Assembly (NCBI GenBank): GCA_021397845.1
Contig: CM038038.1
Coordinates: 56,600,748-56,664,747 of the forward strand
Length of the DNA stretch: 64,000 nt
Direction: 5' to 3'
Origin: Areca catechu
Taxonomy: Eukaryota > Streptophyta > Magnoliopsida > Arecales > Arecaceae
The notes under the pieces are model-generated. The model searched no databases. It was not told the origin of the DNA and saw only the letters and a list, made by a program, of their open reading frames with translations. This document shows, one piece after another, positions 43,004 to 54,972 of the stretch. How positions within the stretch are numbered: position 1 is the first letter of the stretch; every line of letters starts with the position of its first letter. Position numbers and translations under genes: made by a program.

Positions 43004-44285
43004 AAAGTCCTAGCTACGAGAACTCGACAAAGGTACATCAAGTCTCCCCCGAGCCGAGCTGGATGGAAAAATATATCCGGTACATCACCGACGGTACCCT
43101 GCTAGAAGATCGTGCAGAAGCCACCCTCGTTAGGAAGAAAGCCTCCCGCTTCGTCCTGATGGAGGGCTAGCTTTATCGTCGATCTTACTCCTACCCACTA
43201 CTGAGATGCCTCAGGCCCGTCGAGACGACCTTCGTGCTCTAAGAGATACATGAGGGCCTCTGCGGGAATCACGCAGGAGGGTGGACACTGGCTTACAAAG
43301 CTCTCCGCCAGGGGTACTTCTGAGAGACCATGAGGGAGGATGCCATCGACTTCGTCAAAAGGTGCGACAAATGCCAGCACCATGCAAACATACAGCATCA
43401 GCCGGCAGCGCCGATCTCCTAGCTCTCGGCCCCTTGGCCCTTTGCCTAGTGGGGAATGGACATCTTGGGACCGTTCCCCCTAGCACCAGAGCAACAAAAG
43501 TTCTTGCTAGTGGCGATCGACTATTTCACCAAGTGGGTCGATGCAAAGCCGCTAGCCTGGATCGCGGAAGCCAATGTCCACCAGTTCTTCTGGAAGTCAA
43601 TCATCTGCCGCTTCGGGCTCCCCTGTTGTATCATCATCAACAACGGGCAACAGTTCGACAACCATGAGTTCGAAGGATTCTGCACGGCATCCAGCACAGG
43701 TTTGCCTCGGTGGCTCACCCCTAAACGAACGGGAAAGCCGAGGTGACCAACCGAACCATCCTTCAAGGACACTGGACCAGGCTGGACCAAGCTAAAGGCA
43801 TGTGGGTAGAAGAACTCCCGAGCATCTTGTGGGCCTACCAAACAACATCCAGGATGGCAACCAATGAAATGCCCTTCAGCCTCATCTTCGATGCCAAAGC
43901 AGTCATCCCAGTCAAGCTCGGTGTGCCCATGTTGCAGGTACAGCAGTACGATGAAGCACGGAATTCAACGCATCTCTTGCTCAACCTGGACCTTCTCGAA
44001 GAGACGAGGGACAAAGCCCACCTGCGGATGGTGGCCTACCAGCAAAGAGTGGCCCGATACTACAATGCCCATGTCCGGACAAAGGCTTTCAAGCCTGGAG
44101 ACCTAGTGCTTCAGCGAGCGGAGGCATCCTAGCCTATGGAGTGCGGCAAACTCTCCCCGAACTGGGAGGGCCCCTATAAAGTGGTTGAAGCCCTCTCACA
44201 AGGGGCCTACTACCTCGAAGACCTCAGCGGTGTCAGGTTTCCCAGAACATGGAATACCTGCAACTTGCAGAAATACTATCAATAA
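43004..44285 (+). pseudogene. pol: Tat2 integrase (heavily mutated)
   Basis: Collinear with Tat1 integrase but with at least five in-frame stops (about 43168, 43240, 43321, 43421, 43448) and a frameshift near 43685. The core has GMDILGP, then IINNGQQF where active enzymes have TDNG (catalytic D to N), then TNGKAE. The C-terminus (FKPGDLVLQRAEAS ... YYQ) ends at TAA 44283-44285. Many changes are C-to-T or G-to-A. No activity is possible. Confidence 0.88.
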
Positions 44286-44339
44286 TGTAAGGTTTCCAAG
44301 CAATGATAATAATAATGATTTTTTTCTCGTGCAAGTGTC

Positions 44340-45960
44340 TATCTATCTTGCAAGAAAATTCCAACAACGTCCCTGAGCCCGGCTCCAGGATGCTGATCCA
44401 AGACCGGAGCTCAGACCTCCGACCAAAGAATTATGGAGCCACGCCGCTCTCAACCAATGACATCCCCGAGCCCAGCTCCAGGACATCAAAGAACCATCAA
44501 GCCACGTAGCTCCCCATTCAAAGCATCCCCGAGCCTAGCTCCGGGATGCCAAGGCTCCTTTTAGCCAAGCAGCTCTCAATCATCAACGTCCCCGAGCCCA
44601 GCTCCAGGGCATCAGCTCAAGACTGGAGCTCAGATCTACGGTCAAGAGAACTTTGAGCCAGGCAGCTCCCATTCAACAACGTCCTCGAGCCCAGCTCCAG
44701 GACGTCGACACAAGACCGAAGCTCAGATCTCTGGCCAAGAAAACTTCGAGCCAAGCCACTCTCCATCTCAAACATCTTTGAGCCTAGCTCTGATATGCCA
44801 AGAGATCATGGGGCCACGTAGCTCCCATCAACGTCTCGAGCCTAGCTCCAAGGCGCTAAAGACCTGAGCCAAGATCTCAGGCAATCCCTAGGCCCGAGCC
44901 TAGCTCCACGTCCAGGAAGGCCTCGAGCCTAGCTCCAAGGCAATCAAGATTGGTAACCCCCTTCTCTGATCTCCCCACTCGAAAAGAAAATGAAAGGGGA
45001 AGGAAAGAAAGAGAACAAAGGGGGGAGCCCAGCAACACCTTTCTCTGATCTCCCCACTCGAAAAGAAGACGAGAGGGGAAGGAAAGAAAGAGAACAAAAT
45101 TGGGGCACAACCAGCATCCCCTTCTCTAATCTCCCCACTCTAAAAAAAAAAAAGGAGAAAAGAAAAAGAAAAAAGAGTGGAAGAGGAAAGAGAGAGAGAA
45201 CAAGAAGGAAATACAGCATCGAAGCTACCACCTTCCACACTCAAGACCGGAGCTCAGATCTCAGGCCAAGAGAACTTCGAGCCATGTAGCTCTCAGTCAC
45301 CAATGTCCCCGAGCCCAGCTCTAAGATGCCAACTCAAGAACGAAGCTCAGATCTCCGGCCAAGAGAACTTCGATTCATGCATCTCTTAGTCACCAACATC
45401 CCCGAGCCCAGCTCCAAGATGCCAACTCAAGACCGGAGCTTAGATCTCTGGCCAAGAGAACTTCGAGCCACGCAGCTCTCAGTCACCAACATCCTCGAGC
45501 CCAGCTCCAGGATGCCAACTCAGGATCGGAGCTCAGATCTCCAGCCAAGAGAACTTCGAGCCATGCAGCTCTCAGTCACCGTCCCCGAGCCTAGCTCTAG
45601 GATGCCAACTCAAGACCGGAGCTCAGATCTCCGGCTAAGAGAACTTTGAGCCACGCAGCTCTCAGTCACCAACATCCTCGAGCCCAGCTCCAAGATGCCA
45701 ACTCAAGACCAGAGCTCAAATCTCCAGACAAGAGAACTTCGAGCCACGCAGTTCTCAGTCACCAACATCCCCGAGCCCATCTTTAGGATGCCAACTGAAG
45801 ACCGGAGCTCAGATCTCTAGCCAAGAGAACTTCGAGCCACGTAGCTCTCAATCACCAACATCCCCGAGCCCAGCTCCAGGATGCCAACTCAAGACTGGAG
45901 CTCCGGCCAAGAGAACTTCGAGCCCAGTAGTCTTCGAGTGCCATCAACTTGTGCCTAGCT
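44340..45960 (+). repeat. 93-bp tandem array in the Tat2 3' region
   Basis: From about 45296 the unit ('accaacatccccgagcccag ... gagaacttcgagccacgcag') recurs at 45389, 45482, 45575, 45665, 45758 and 45851, 93 bp apart with one 90-bp copy. More diverged copies reach back to about 44370. At 44957-45180 a different unit of about 80 bp ('ttctctgatctccccactc' followed by a purine run) occurs three times. This occupies the same place as the unrelated 120-bp array of Tat1. Confidence 0.9.
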
Positions 45961-46108
45961 TGCTGGTGCCGAAGTCTAACAACTTAGCCCCACGCAAGGT
46001 GAGGCCCCCTCTCTAACCTCCCATACATCAAAAAGATAGAAAGAGGAGAAGGGGGAGTGAAAGGGAGGAAGAGCTAGACAAGAGAAATGACTGCAAGGAA
46101 GTTTGCAC

Positions 46109-46114
46109 TTTATT
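46109..46114 (-). terminator. Polyadenylation signal of the Tat2 antisense gene
   Basis: Minus-strand AATAAA about 100 bases past the antisense stop codon (46215), in sequence conserved with Tat1 (AATGAA there). Confidence 0.55.
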
Positions 46115-46214
46115 GATTAAGTGTAAATTATAAACATCCCATGGGCCCCCGACATGCCGGGTGAACCTGCCAAGTACAGGAAAAGAACAAGACATAAAAG
46201 GAAGCAGGAAATGG

Positions 46215-48457
46215 CTACTTGTTGGCTGGATCGCCGGGCTTGGAATCTCCATCAGCAGGGGCTTCAAGCCGCACGGCTTCGGGCTCAGGTGGCACGGCCT
46301 CCTCGATGCCCGCCTCCTGGTCTGAAGCACTGGGATAGTCAAGACGGCTGTGGCCCTCGGCCAAGACGAACTCCTCAACCAGGCGGTGCAGGTACATGAA
46401 GCCTTTGAAGAAGGAGTCCGACACCGTCTGTTGGATCTCAGTGAGGAACTCCTCCAAGGCCATGTACCTTTCCACCGCCTCCCCAACTTCCTTCTTCGCT
46501 GTGACCACCTCGTGCCTGGCATCCATAACCGACCTGGTGGCCTCCTCGGCTGCCCTCTGGGCCGTGACCGACTTTCCCTCCTTCATCGCCAGCTGGGCCT
46601 GGAGGGATTGGGTGATCCCCTTCTATCAGGCCACCTCGGCGTCAGACATGTCCAACCGCCACTCAGCGTCAACAAGGTCCTCGGATTTCCTCCTCGACTG
46701 CTCCAACTCACGGTCGAGGCTCTCTTGGAACTCCTTTGCTCACCCCACAGAATAGGTGAACTGCCTCTCGAGGTCCTTGACCCACCGGTCAAGCGCCCCC
46801 TTGAAGTCGGCCTTCTCTTTCAGATCGGCCTTCAACGATGTGATCTCAACCGCTTATTGTTGCTTAGCTCACTCCCAGTTTTGGCAGCAGCTTCTAATGA
46901 AAAGAGCCTCGACACCCATCTGCATCACATGGGGAGTCAAAAAAAAAAAAAGAAGAGGAAGTAAAGGAAAAAAGAGAGAAAGAGGATAAGGTTGCTTACC
47001 GTGTAGAGGTGGGGAAGGATGCTATCGATCACAGGTCCAACCGGCAGTCCATCCATCTCCTCCTGGTCGCATGGCTGGATGGAGAAGTCCATCATGCGGT
47101 AAGCCAGGATGCGGTTGTTGGCGAGGGAGCTCTCTGGCCCCAGCTTGAACGGAAAGTGGTGCCTCACCTCATCTCTCCTACTCTCCCGAAGAGCAGGTGC
47201 GCCCGTCCCTCCGATAGTGGGACCCCCAGGAATCGATCGGGGATCCGGCACTATCATGGTCAGAACCCCCGTCGCTGGAGAATCTCTGGGGCGGGCCTCT
47301 CCACCTTCAACCTCAGCCATCCTCGGACATGGAGAGGGGGGCAGTGCAATGGTAGCAGCGGTGTCAACTCCGGCGGTCGCCTCAGGCTCCAGAACAAGAC
47401 TCCAGCCTACAGCCCCATCCATCCTTCGGCTTCCCTCCTCGGAGCGACCGGCACCATAGGGGCAAATGCTGGTGCGCCCTCAATCCGAGCCTGCCTTGGA
47501 GGAAGCTCGGCAACCGTCCCAGCAGGTGGCCTCATCTTGGAGATTGGCAACGGCTCGCTCTCTAGGAGGATCAACTCTACACACAGGAGCCAAGAAGGTC
47601 AACCTAAGATGAAGAAAAGAGAAAATGCAGACGAAGAAAGAGCTGGACTCACCTGGCCCCGCCGATGAGTCGACCCTGGCATCAAGAAGGTTCTGCTTCA
47701 ACAGCAGGACCTCTAGAGAGGGGATCTTAGCGGTGCAAGCTGATCGTAATCATCCCGATCGGTTGCATTGACCGCAGAGATCCGGTTGGGGGATCGGTCC
47801 AGCTTGCTCCAGGCCCAATCAACCCCCTCGATGTCCGTAAAGAAAAACTTGCTTTCCATCCCTTGATGGAAGAGGGGAGCTCGAATTTGATGCCCTTTGG
47901 GTGAGAAGATAGAGACCACCACCCATCCTCGGTCGGGTGGCGTTTCAGGGTGAAGAATGCCCTGAATAAAGAAAACTGGGCAACGAACCCATGGACATGG
48001 TAGAGTACAATGAAAAAGAAGATCACCTTGATGGAATTTGGCACAAACTGGATGGGGACCAGGCGATAGTTATTTAGGATAGATAAGAAGAAGGGATGAA
48101 AAGAAATCGAAGACCCTCGGAGAAGGTTCCCTCATAGAAGGTGAGACACCCCGGACCACTGGAAGTGACCTGCTCCCCGTGGTGTGGGATCATGAGTTGG
48201 ACGGAAGCCGGGATGCTATAAGCATCCCAGATGGCCCCCAGCTCTACGACGGAAATCGTCGAAATGACCTCACCCAGACCTGTTGACCGGACAGACTCAG
48301 GAGTTGATTTGAGCAACAGGGGAGGACAAGTGGGACTAGAAAGAACAAGAGGGGCAGGAAGGGCCGGTCTCATGCTAATCCTAAACTGTGCCCCCTCCGA
48401 CTCCTCGTCGGAGGAGGAGAGCACTACCCTTTGGACGAAAGATTCAGGACGAGACAT
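46215..48457 (-). pseudogene. Tat2 antisense gene, 'putative gypsy type transposon' domain protein (broken)
   Basis: ATG is at 48457-48455 and the stop at 46217-46215. Exon 1: serine/acidic start (VVLSSSDEESEG), then LGAIWDAYSIPASVQLMIP and, after a frameshift near 48100, PNSIKVIFFFIVLYHVHGF, FTLKRHPTEDGWW and ELPSSIKGWK. This is the same domain as in Tat1. A predicted intron about 47650-47580 (CAG/GTGAGT ... GTGTAG) leads to a proline/alanine-rich exon 2. A second intron about 47003-46923 (ACG/GTAAGC ... TGCAG) leads to a coiled-coil exon 3 with DSFFKGF. Splice positions match Tat1 although the sequences have diverged. Function unknown. Confidence 0.75.
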
Positions 48458-48920
48458 GCTAGACTAAGAAGGAAGGAGCCTACCCCAGAAGGGAAGAAGA
48501 GAGAGGAACAAAGCCGGTCTGGACTCCAAGAGAAGAGAAGAACGGACATAGATCGTGGAGAAGGAAGGATCTGGGCACTGCAACATGCATGAAAGATTTG
48601 AAAGAAAGGAAACTTTGAGTAAGAAAACTTTTTCTTTTCACTTCGAGAGGACCCATCAAATCCGCATTGTTACGACCCCCTCACCAACGGATCTGTGCCA
48701 CGTGCTACCCATTAGTGAAAAAGGAGTCCCAGCCGCTCAGCAGTCTATGCCAGCATTAACTACTCCTCGGACATGACCATGTGGCACCCCCGCACTGGCC
48801 GGTAGGGCCATCCCTCGAAGTGCCGGCGACCGCAGCTATCATTGCGATGAATTTTTGCTTTTCCACACCAGCACCATAGTTACTCCCTTTTCCCCAAGCA
48901 CCGTGCACTAACGAGCCTCG
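48458..48920. other. Tat2 sequence between antisense gene and 3' LTR
   Basis: Noncoding; presumably holds the promoter of the antisense gene. No motif is certain. The last 15 bases before the LTR are purine-rich. Confidence 0.45.
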
Positions 48921-48935
48921 AAAGTGGGAGGCAAA
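48921..48935 (+). promoter_or_regulatory. Tat2 polypurine tract
   Basis: AAAGTGGGAGGCAAA directly before the 3' LTR start TGATGTGGC. Confidence 0.75.
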
Positions 48936-50501
48936 TGATGTGGCAAGACCGCTGACGTGGGTAGCTGACAGGTGCCACATTGAAGAAGACCGCCATGACG
49001 GATGCCAAGGCAACACCCCAGCCCATACCACTTTGCCGAGCTGAGCTGAGCTGAGCCCCTTCAAGGTGACGGGCCAAGCTCCGTTCTCCACCAGGTTGAG
49101 CTCGCAAGCTCGGGATGACTAAGCCAGAGTCGTCCTCCGCTAGGTCACGCACGCAAGCTCGGGATTCCTAAGCCAGAGCCATCCTCCACCAGGTCGCGCA
49201 TGCAAGCTTGGGACACCAAGGTCGGAGCCATCCACCGCCCTCCAGAGTGAGACCCTCGAAGGATAGTGCCCTGCGGCCAAGGTCGAGCTCAGCACTCACC
49301 CACCGATATGGAGCCTCTCTGAGCGCACGCCCTCTGGATTGGGTCCGTCCTCCGCCCTTTAAAGCGAGATCCTCGGAGGCTAGTGCCCTACAGTCGAGGT
49401 CGAGCTCAGCGCTCACCCACCGATATGGAGCCTCTCCGAGTGCGTGCCTTCTGGACCGGGTCCGTTTTCCACCCTCTAGAGCAAGACCCTCGGAGGCTAG
49501 TGCCCTACAGTCGAGGTTGAGCTCAGGCTCACCCGCTGATGTGGAGCCTCTCCAAGCACGTGCCCTCTGGAACGGGTCCGTCCTCCACCCTCCAGAATGA
49601 GAACCTCGGAGGCTAGTGCCCTGTGGTTAAGGTCGAGCTCAGCGCTCACCCGCCAACATGGATCCTTTCCGAGTGCGCGCCCTCTGGACTAGGCCCGCAC
49701 TCTTCAACAAGGTGATCGCACGAGCATGGAGCGCCCAGACTGGAGCAAGCCCAACCATCCCAGGACACCGATGAGCCGCCCAAGGACTATGGAGCGGCGC
49801 CTCCCATGCCACCATGACTACCTGCCCGGTCATACTTCCAGGGGGATGGGCCAGCCACAAAGCACGAACCCCTAGGGCGGTGACCCCCGGATCGAGGCTC
49901 TGGCAAGCTTCCGAGAATGGAGCGACAGGAGAGGATGTCAGAATGAATGGAAGCTTCCCCTTCCACCTTTCAGGAAGGCATCTCGTCTACGGCATGGAAT
50001 CTTGCCGCACGCGCCTGCCAACCCAGCGAGGATCCCGAGGCAAGCTCCAAATGACCAATTTTCAATAACAAAGAATAGTCGACACCCCCAAAAAGGGGGA
50101 GAGGCAACAACAACAATCCACCACCAACACAAGCGCAAGCTCGACCAAGAGGGCGAAGCACCGCCACCAAAATCATGGCTTAGGTTAAATAAGGGAAACA
50201 AGGAGAAATGGAGTGACAGGGAACCCCTCTGTCCCCGCTATTAGTCTCCCCCTACTACGTTTTTGCCTCCTCACATCCTTCACTCCTCCTAATGCGGAGT
50301 CCATCAAGAGGGGCCCGACTGGGAGGATCAGTTCTCTTGGATCATCACTGACTTGACCGTTGGAGTGCCCCCACCGAAAACCCCGGTCGAGGTCACTAAC
50401 CCCTGTTTCACAGGTCCAGGAGCAAAGGACCGACAGGAAGCCAAGGGATCGCACTCCAGCACCGGCAGTAGCTACGGGCCACGATGGTCTTAGCGGCAAC
50501 A
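48936..50501 (+). repeat. 3' LTR of Tat2
   Basis: 1566 bp, TGATGTGGCAAG ... GCGGCAACA, collinear with 30426-31942 but clearly diverged (several differences per line). Contains the 117-bp array at about 49236-49700. ATCCT follows at 50502-50506. Confidence 0.93.
49236..49700 (+). repeat. 117-bp tandem array in the Tat2 3' LTR
   Basis: Four to five units at 49246, 49363, 49480 and 49596, matching the 5' LTR array unit by unit. Confidence 0.9.
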
Positions 50502-50506
50502 ATCCT

Positions 50507-51400
50507 CAACTTGCCTCTATAATTCTTTATGTTCAGTAGGGTTCAACCTATAGTGGGGAAGATTCAGTAAGGTAGCACCTAAGACTAAGTCTATAGCATG
50601 TTGATGTCCCTTAATGGAGGTAAGCAATCAAGGAGGTCTTCTGGGAACACATCCTTAAACTCCTTCAGAAACTCTAAAATGTCCTTAGGGTGTTCCTTCT
50701 GGGGTTCATCATGAACTTCTTTAGCAGTCAAAATCTAGATTGTTGAAGCTTCAGTAATTTCGTGCTCTAGTTCTTTAGCAGTAATTAGGTTCAATCTTGG
50801 TTCTCTCTCTCAAATGACTTGACCCTCTTTTGATATTGTCTTTGGGTGGGGTCGAGTTGATCATAATTCTCTTTCCATGGTGATTAAAAGAACATGAGTT
50901 AGTCCGGCCAAAGATGGTAACATCATGATCATACAACCAAGGTCTGCCTAATATTATGCTACTAAACCCCATTGGAACCACATCACACCATACTTTCTCC
51001 TGGTATGATTGAATTTGGACTAGTACCTGGCATTGTAATCTAATGGGAATAGATGTTGCATCAATCTAGGATACCTTATATGGGCTAGGGTGTGGTATTG
51101 TAGGTAAGCCTAGGTTCTTAACTGCATTGGTAGATATGGCGTTAACACAACTTCCACTGCCTATAATAATCTTGCAAACATTATCCCCTAGCTTGATAAA
51201 AGGATGTAGGATATTCGTCCTACGCCAATCCTCATTCTTCTTGGTCTGAGCTAGAATACTCCTAACTACTCCTAGGAGATCAGATGACTCTATGGGTTCT
51301 TCATCACCTTCATATTCTTCTACCAAATCTTCCTCTGCTTCATAGATTTCTTCTTCAAATTCTTCAATATTTTCTAAATTCTCTTCTTCACACTCTCTTA
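50507..51400 (-). pseudogene. pol: H3 aspartic protease and linker to RT
   Basis: The frame 51066-51326 ends in ILHPFIKLGDNVCKIIIGSGSCVNAISTNA. The retropepsin triplet DSG has become GSG, so the active-site aspartate is lost. The segment 50775-50981 gives SSIILGRPWLYDHDVTIFGR, the conserved C-terminal protease motif. The linker then leads through 50507 into RT across Tat2. Stops separate these pieces. Confidence 0.82.
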
Positions 51401-52474
51401 TATGTAAAGTTCAGATTGGGCATTCAGTAGCAAAATGGCATGTTTTACGATACCTAAAACATAGTGTATTTTGATTCCTATCTCTTGGGACTTCAGGTGC
51501 CTTACCTTTATCATTTCTATGAATTGGTTCGAATGTAGGATTGGGTCGGCTATTTGGGAATTGGCTCATGCTTGGTCTACATCTAGGGGCATTAAACCTA
51601 CTAGGCTCAGATTGGCGGGTAATGGATTTTCTTTGGAATCGTTCACAATCCCTAGCAACCTAATAGGCTTGTCCTAAGTCATTAACTTCTCTCAAAAATA
51701 ATTCCCTCTAGATATCTTCATGTAAGCCTGCTATAAATCTCGATAAGGCAACAGCTTCTGATTCAACTACACTACACCACATAACGAACTTGTCAAATTT
51801 GGCTATATAGTCAGCCACTGATTTATTTTCTTGACACAACTTTTGCCATTGATCCAACAATTTTTGCTCATATAACAATGGTAGGTATTTCTCCCTAAGC
51901 TTTATCGTCATTGCTCACCATGTGTCTGTGGGTAAATCATCTCTTTGTCGGGTCAATCGTTCCACATTTCCCAGTACAATCTATCTTGTCGAACTAGCCT
52001 AAGCTTAGCAAATTTAAATTTTTTTTCCTTCGACATCTCGTACCATTCAAAGTACTGGTCCATGTCACTCTCCAAATCTATATAAACCTTAGGATCTAAA
52101 CTTCTCTCAAATATGGGTGCATCAAGTCATATGCTCCTAAGGATCCTTTCTTCCTAATCATTCACATCAGGGGTTTGGCACCTAAGAATATGGTCTGGGG
52201 TGCCTTCTCTACATTGGGCTCTTGGACATGGGGGAATGGGTCTAGGTGTCTTAGAACTTTGACCTAGGGGAGTGGGTTTGGGTGTCTCCGGGTCAGAACG
52301 AGTCGCATGAGATTCCTCAAGGTTACTTAATCTCTCATCCATCTGGTTAAACCTTGTATTAAGCTACCTAAATTGCTCAGTTATAGATCTCATCCAAGCC
52401 TCCATATTTGGATCCATGGGTAGAATGGGTTGGGTTTGAGTATGCTGAAATGGTGTTCTTGATCTAGTGGCCAT
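51401..52474 (-). pseudogene. gag: H3 Gag
   Basis: ATG at 52474-52472 opens MATRSRTPFQHTQTQPILPM; stops follow at about 52370 and 52154. The capsid part is at 51708-51911 (KLREKYLPLLYEQKLLDQWQ, SVADYIAKFDKFVMW, SRFIAGLHEDI). A degenerate zinc knuckle is near 51440 (CFRYRKTCHFATEC, second cysteine lost). The layout is that of a chromovirus Gag. Confidence 0.8.
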
Positions 52475-53298
52475 GCAATGCTCACACACAAAATCGAACC
52501 AGGGTCTCCTAAACCTAGAGCTTAAGTAGAATGGATCAGCTCAATTTACAACCAATTCAACAATTACCCTATCCACTGGCCAGGTAAGAGGCGGGGTCAT
52601 GGGAGACTCCCCCTGCTCTCGCAAGGTCCTAATTAAAAATCACAAGTTCGCTTAGGGCATTTGCCTCTGGACCTCTAGCCTTAGACACCAGATTTAAGAG
52701 ATAATCAAAGGATTGGGTGCACTAGCTTTCACACAATACTTGGAACCCGACCTTGTTGGTGTCCCTAAGCTACTTTAGGTTTCTAATTAATTTTAATTAG
52801 GCTTAAGTTTGATGCAAAGGTAGTTATTTTGGGCCCAGGACAGGTGATGAGATCTGCCCTGATCTGAGATAGTAAAGTGCCCTTAGATTATGTTAACAAT
52901 GTATGCATACAAGATGAAACCCTAATATGCGCGATGAAACTAAAACAGTAAATAAAAAATAATTTTTTTTCAAGATTGAGTTTTAGATCTAAACAGTTTT
53001 TAAATGTTCGATATTGGGTTATCACGTCCGGCCGTAGCTCATTACTCCAATGGGTCATGATAGTATACTTTTGTATACTCGCTCAGGAGGCGTGATTTCC
53101 TTCCACCAGAAAAAATAATTCAATTTTCTATTCTTATTTGCTTTTCTGAGATTAGATGGCTGATTAAAAGAGGATTAACAATAAATTAATTAATAATTTT
53201 TGTACTTTTTTATGATGGTTTTATGCAATTTTAATGTTAGCCTAAAACTAAATATGTAGAAATTCAGCAAATAGTAATTAAATCATAATCTAAACATG
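52475..53298 (-). other. 5' leader of H3
   Basis: Noncoding leader sharing blocks with the H4 leader ('gggcccaggacaggtgatga' near 52835 and 24568). No conserved ORF. Confidence 0.65.
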
Positions 53299-53310
53299 CT
53301 CTGATACCAA
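53299..53310 (-). promoter_or_regulatory. Primer binding site (H3)
   Basis: Minus strand TGGTATCAGAGC, a perfect tRNA-iMet 12-mer, four bases inside the LTR end at 53315. Confidence 0.85.
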
Positions 53311-53333
53311 AGATGATGCGAAACAAAATAAGT

Positions 53334-54954
53334 GGTGCGGGCACCAGACTCAGAAGAAGACTTCAGGGCTCCATCTGGATCTCTGATTGGCCTTGCCCGA
53401 AGAATTAGGGTTTTCTGGTTTTGTATTAAGGGTTGACTTGGTCAACTCAAATTTTGTTGAGTCTATATTTCCCTGCAATTTAAATTTGGTTGAGTCATGT
53501 TGACTCAATACAAGTCCTAGTAGTGGTCTAGGTCTTCTCCAGGGTGTCACTTTTTCTCCCAAGCCCAAGCAAGTGGGCGCCACACTCCCAGCCACACGCC
53601 AAGTCTAGGAGGCGCCACAAATCCATCCCAGTGTCTTGGTCCCCACACCCAAGGGAGCAAGAAATTTTCTTGAAGCCAAAATCAAGGAGGCACCCCATAT
53701 GTACCTTAAAAGGCCAAGCTAAAGAAGGAAAAAAGCATTTCTTAGGGAGCACTTCAAGGGGGCGCCCAATCCATGCCTAAAAAGCCCAAAGCAAAGTTGG
53801 GAAGAGCTATGACTTAGGGAGAAAGAAAAGGAGGTGTCCAAAAGAGTTGAGCCATGGAAGGAAAAAAAAATATTTCTTGAAGAGCAAGGCTAGGAGGCGC
53901 CACCTACTTAACATTTGAAGCTTTCAATCAACATTTATGGAACCTCTTGGCCGGCCATATGGAGAGGAATTGATTCTACAAACCTAAATTGAAGATCCAT
54001 CCTATTAGTCCCACATGGGAAGATGTAAAACCCTGACCTCTTGTAAAGTCCTTTAAAATAAACCCCTCTTGTAAGTTTTAAAGATAACTGATGAATGAAT
54101 TCAATTTATGTGTGAGCAAACTTTGTGTTTCTCTCTTCCGCACTTGCATTCAGGTGTTGAGCTCTGTGAGGGAGTAAATCCGGGTTCCATAGGAACCTTG
54201 AGGAGGTGTGAGATCTCCAACCCCAAAACCCTAGGTTAGCCACTTCCATTCCAAACCCTAGCCGCCCAGCATCCTCTTCATTCCACCAAACCCTAGCCTA
54301 CCCCATCTCTCACGGCCCCTCTCTCCAAGTAGAGGCCGACCACCAGCATCCAGGTCCAGTTCGACTACTTCAAAGACAAAGCAAATCCCAGAGGAAGTTA
54401 GATCAGCATCCAGGAGAATCAGGATTTCAGCAACATCAGCTTTCAAGTTCTTCTATCTAGTAAATCCTTCCTTGAGTATCTGGTTCTATAACTTGTTCTT
54501 CTTCATTCCCAGATCTTGAGTTCAGAAGAAGCCAACTCTGCCAAAGGGCCAATATTGGAGGATCCATTGCGAAGATATCTGAATCCAGGGATCCAACAAT
54601 CTGCTCAAGAGAGTCCATCCACTAAACTCTGTGAAGATCACTACCTGGTCTGTAACCCTTCTCTTCTCTTTACTTCTGTCCTGTTGAAAGTTCAGAGCGA
54701 AATCCTAGGTCTGGGAGTTTCTCAACCCCTAGCGATCCTTTACTTCTGAACTACTCTGATAACCTAGTTTCTTTAAATTGTGCTTTCAATTATTATATAG
54801 TTTCTTTCAATTTAGTTTAACTTTCCTTTGAGTCTAAGCCGACTTCTAAAAATATATAAAAAAAAAAAATAATTAGTCTTAATTTACTTCCACATTGCAT
54901 CGTCTCTCTTTTGTTCTACATCATTTTTGGTATCAGAGCATTCGTTCTGCATCA
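53334..54954 (+). repeat. 5' LTR, copy D
   Basis: 1621 bp, TGGTGCGGGCACCAG ... TTCTGCATCA, with two 31-bp units at the inner end (about 54893-54954). Promoter position has TTTAAAATA near 54052 instead of a clean TATA. Confidence 0.93.
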
Positions 54955-54958
54955 ATTT

Positions 54959-54972
54959 TGGTATCAGAGCCC
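54959..54972 (+). promoter_or_regulatory. Primer binding site (copy D)
   Basis: TGGTATCAGAGCCC, perfect initiator tRNA-Met type, four bases after the LTR. Confidence 0.9.

Larger units (their letters stand above)
30426..50501 (+). mobile_element. Tat2: complete but decayed Tat-lineage element, with N1 nested
   Basis: 20,076 bp in all, about 13.2 kb without N1. Order: 5' LTR (30426-31942), primer region, gag (32399-33210), protease (33336-34290), RT/RNase H (34330-35433 and 42296-42595), aRNase H (42596-43003), integrase (43004-44285), tandem repeats (44340-45960), antisense gene (46215-48457), polypurine tract, 3' LTR (48936-50501). Flanked by ATCCT. Coding parts carry many stops and frameshifts, more than Tat1. 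Confidence 0.94.
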
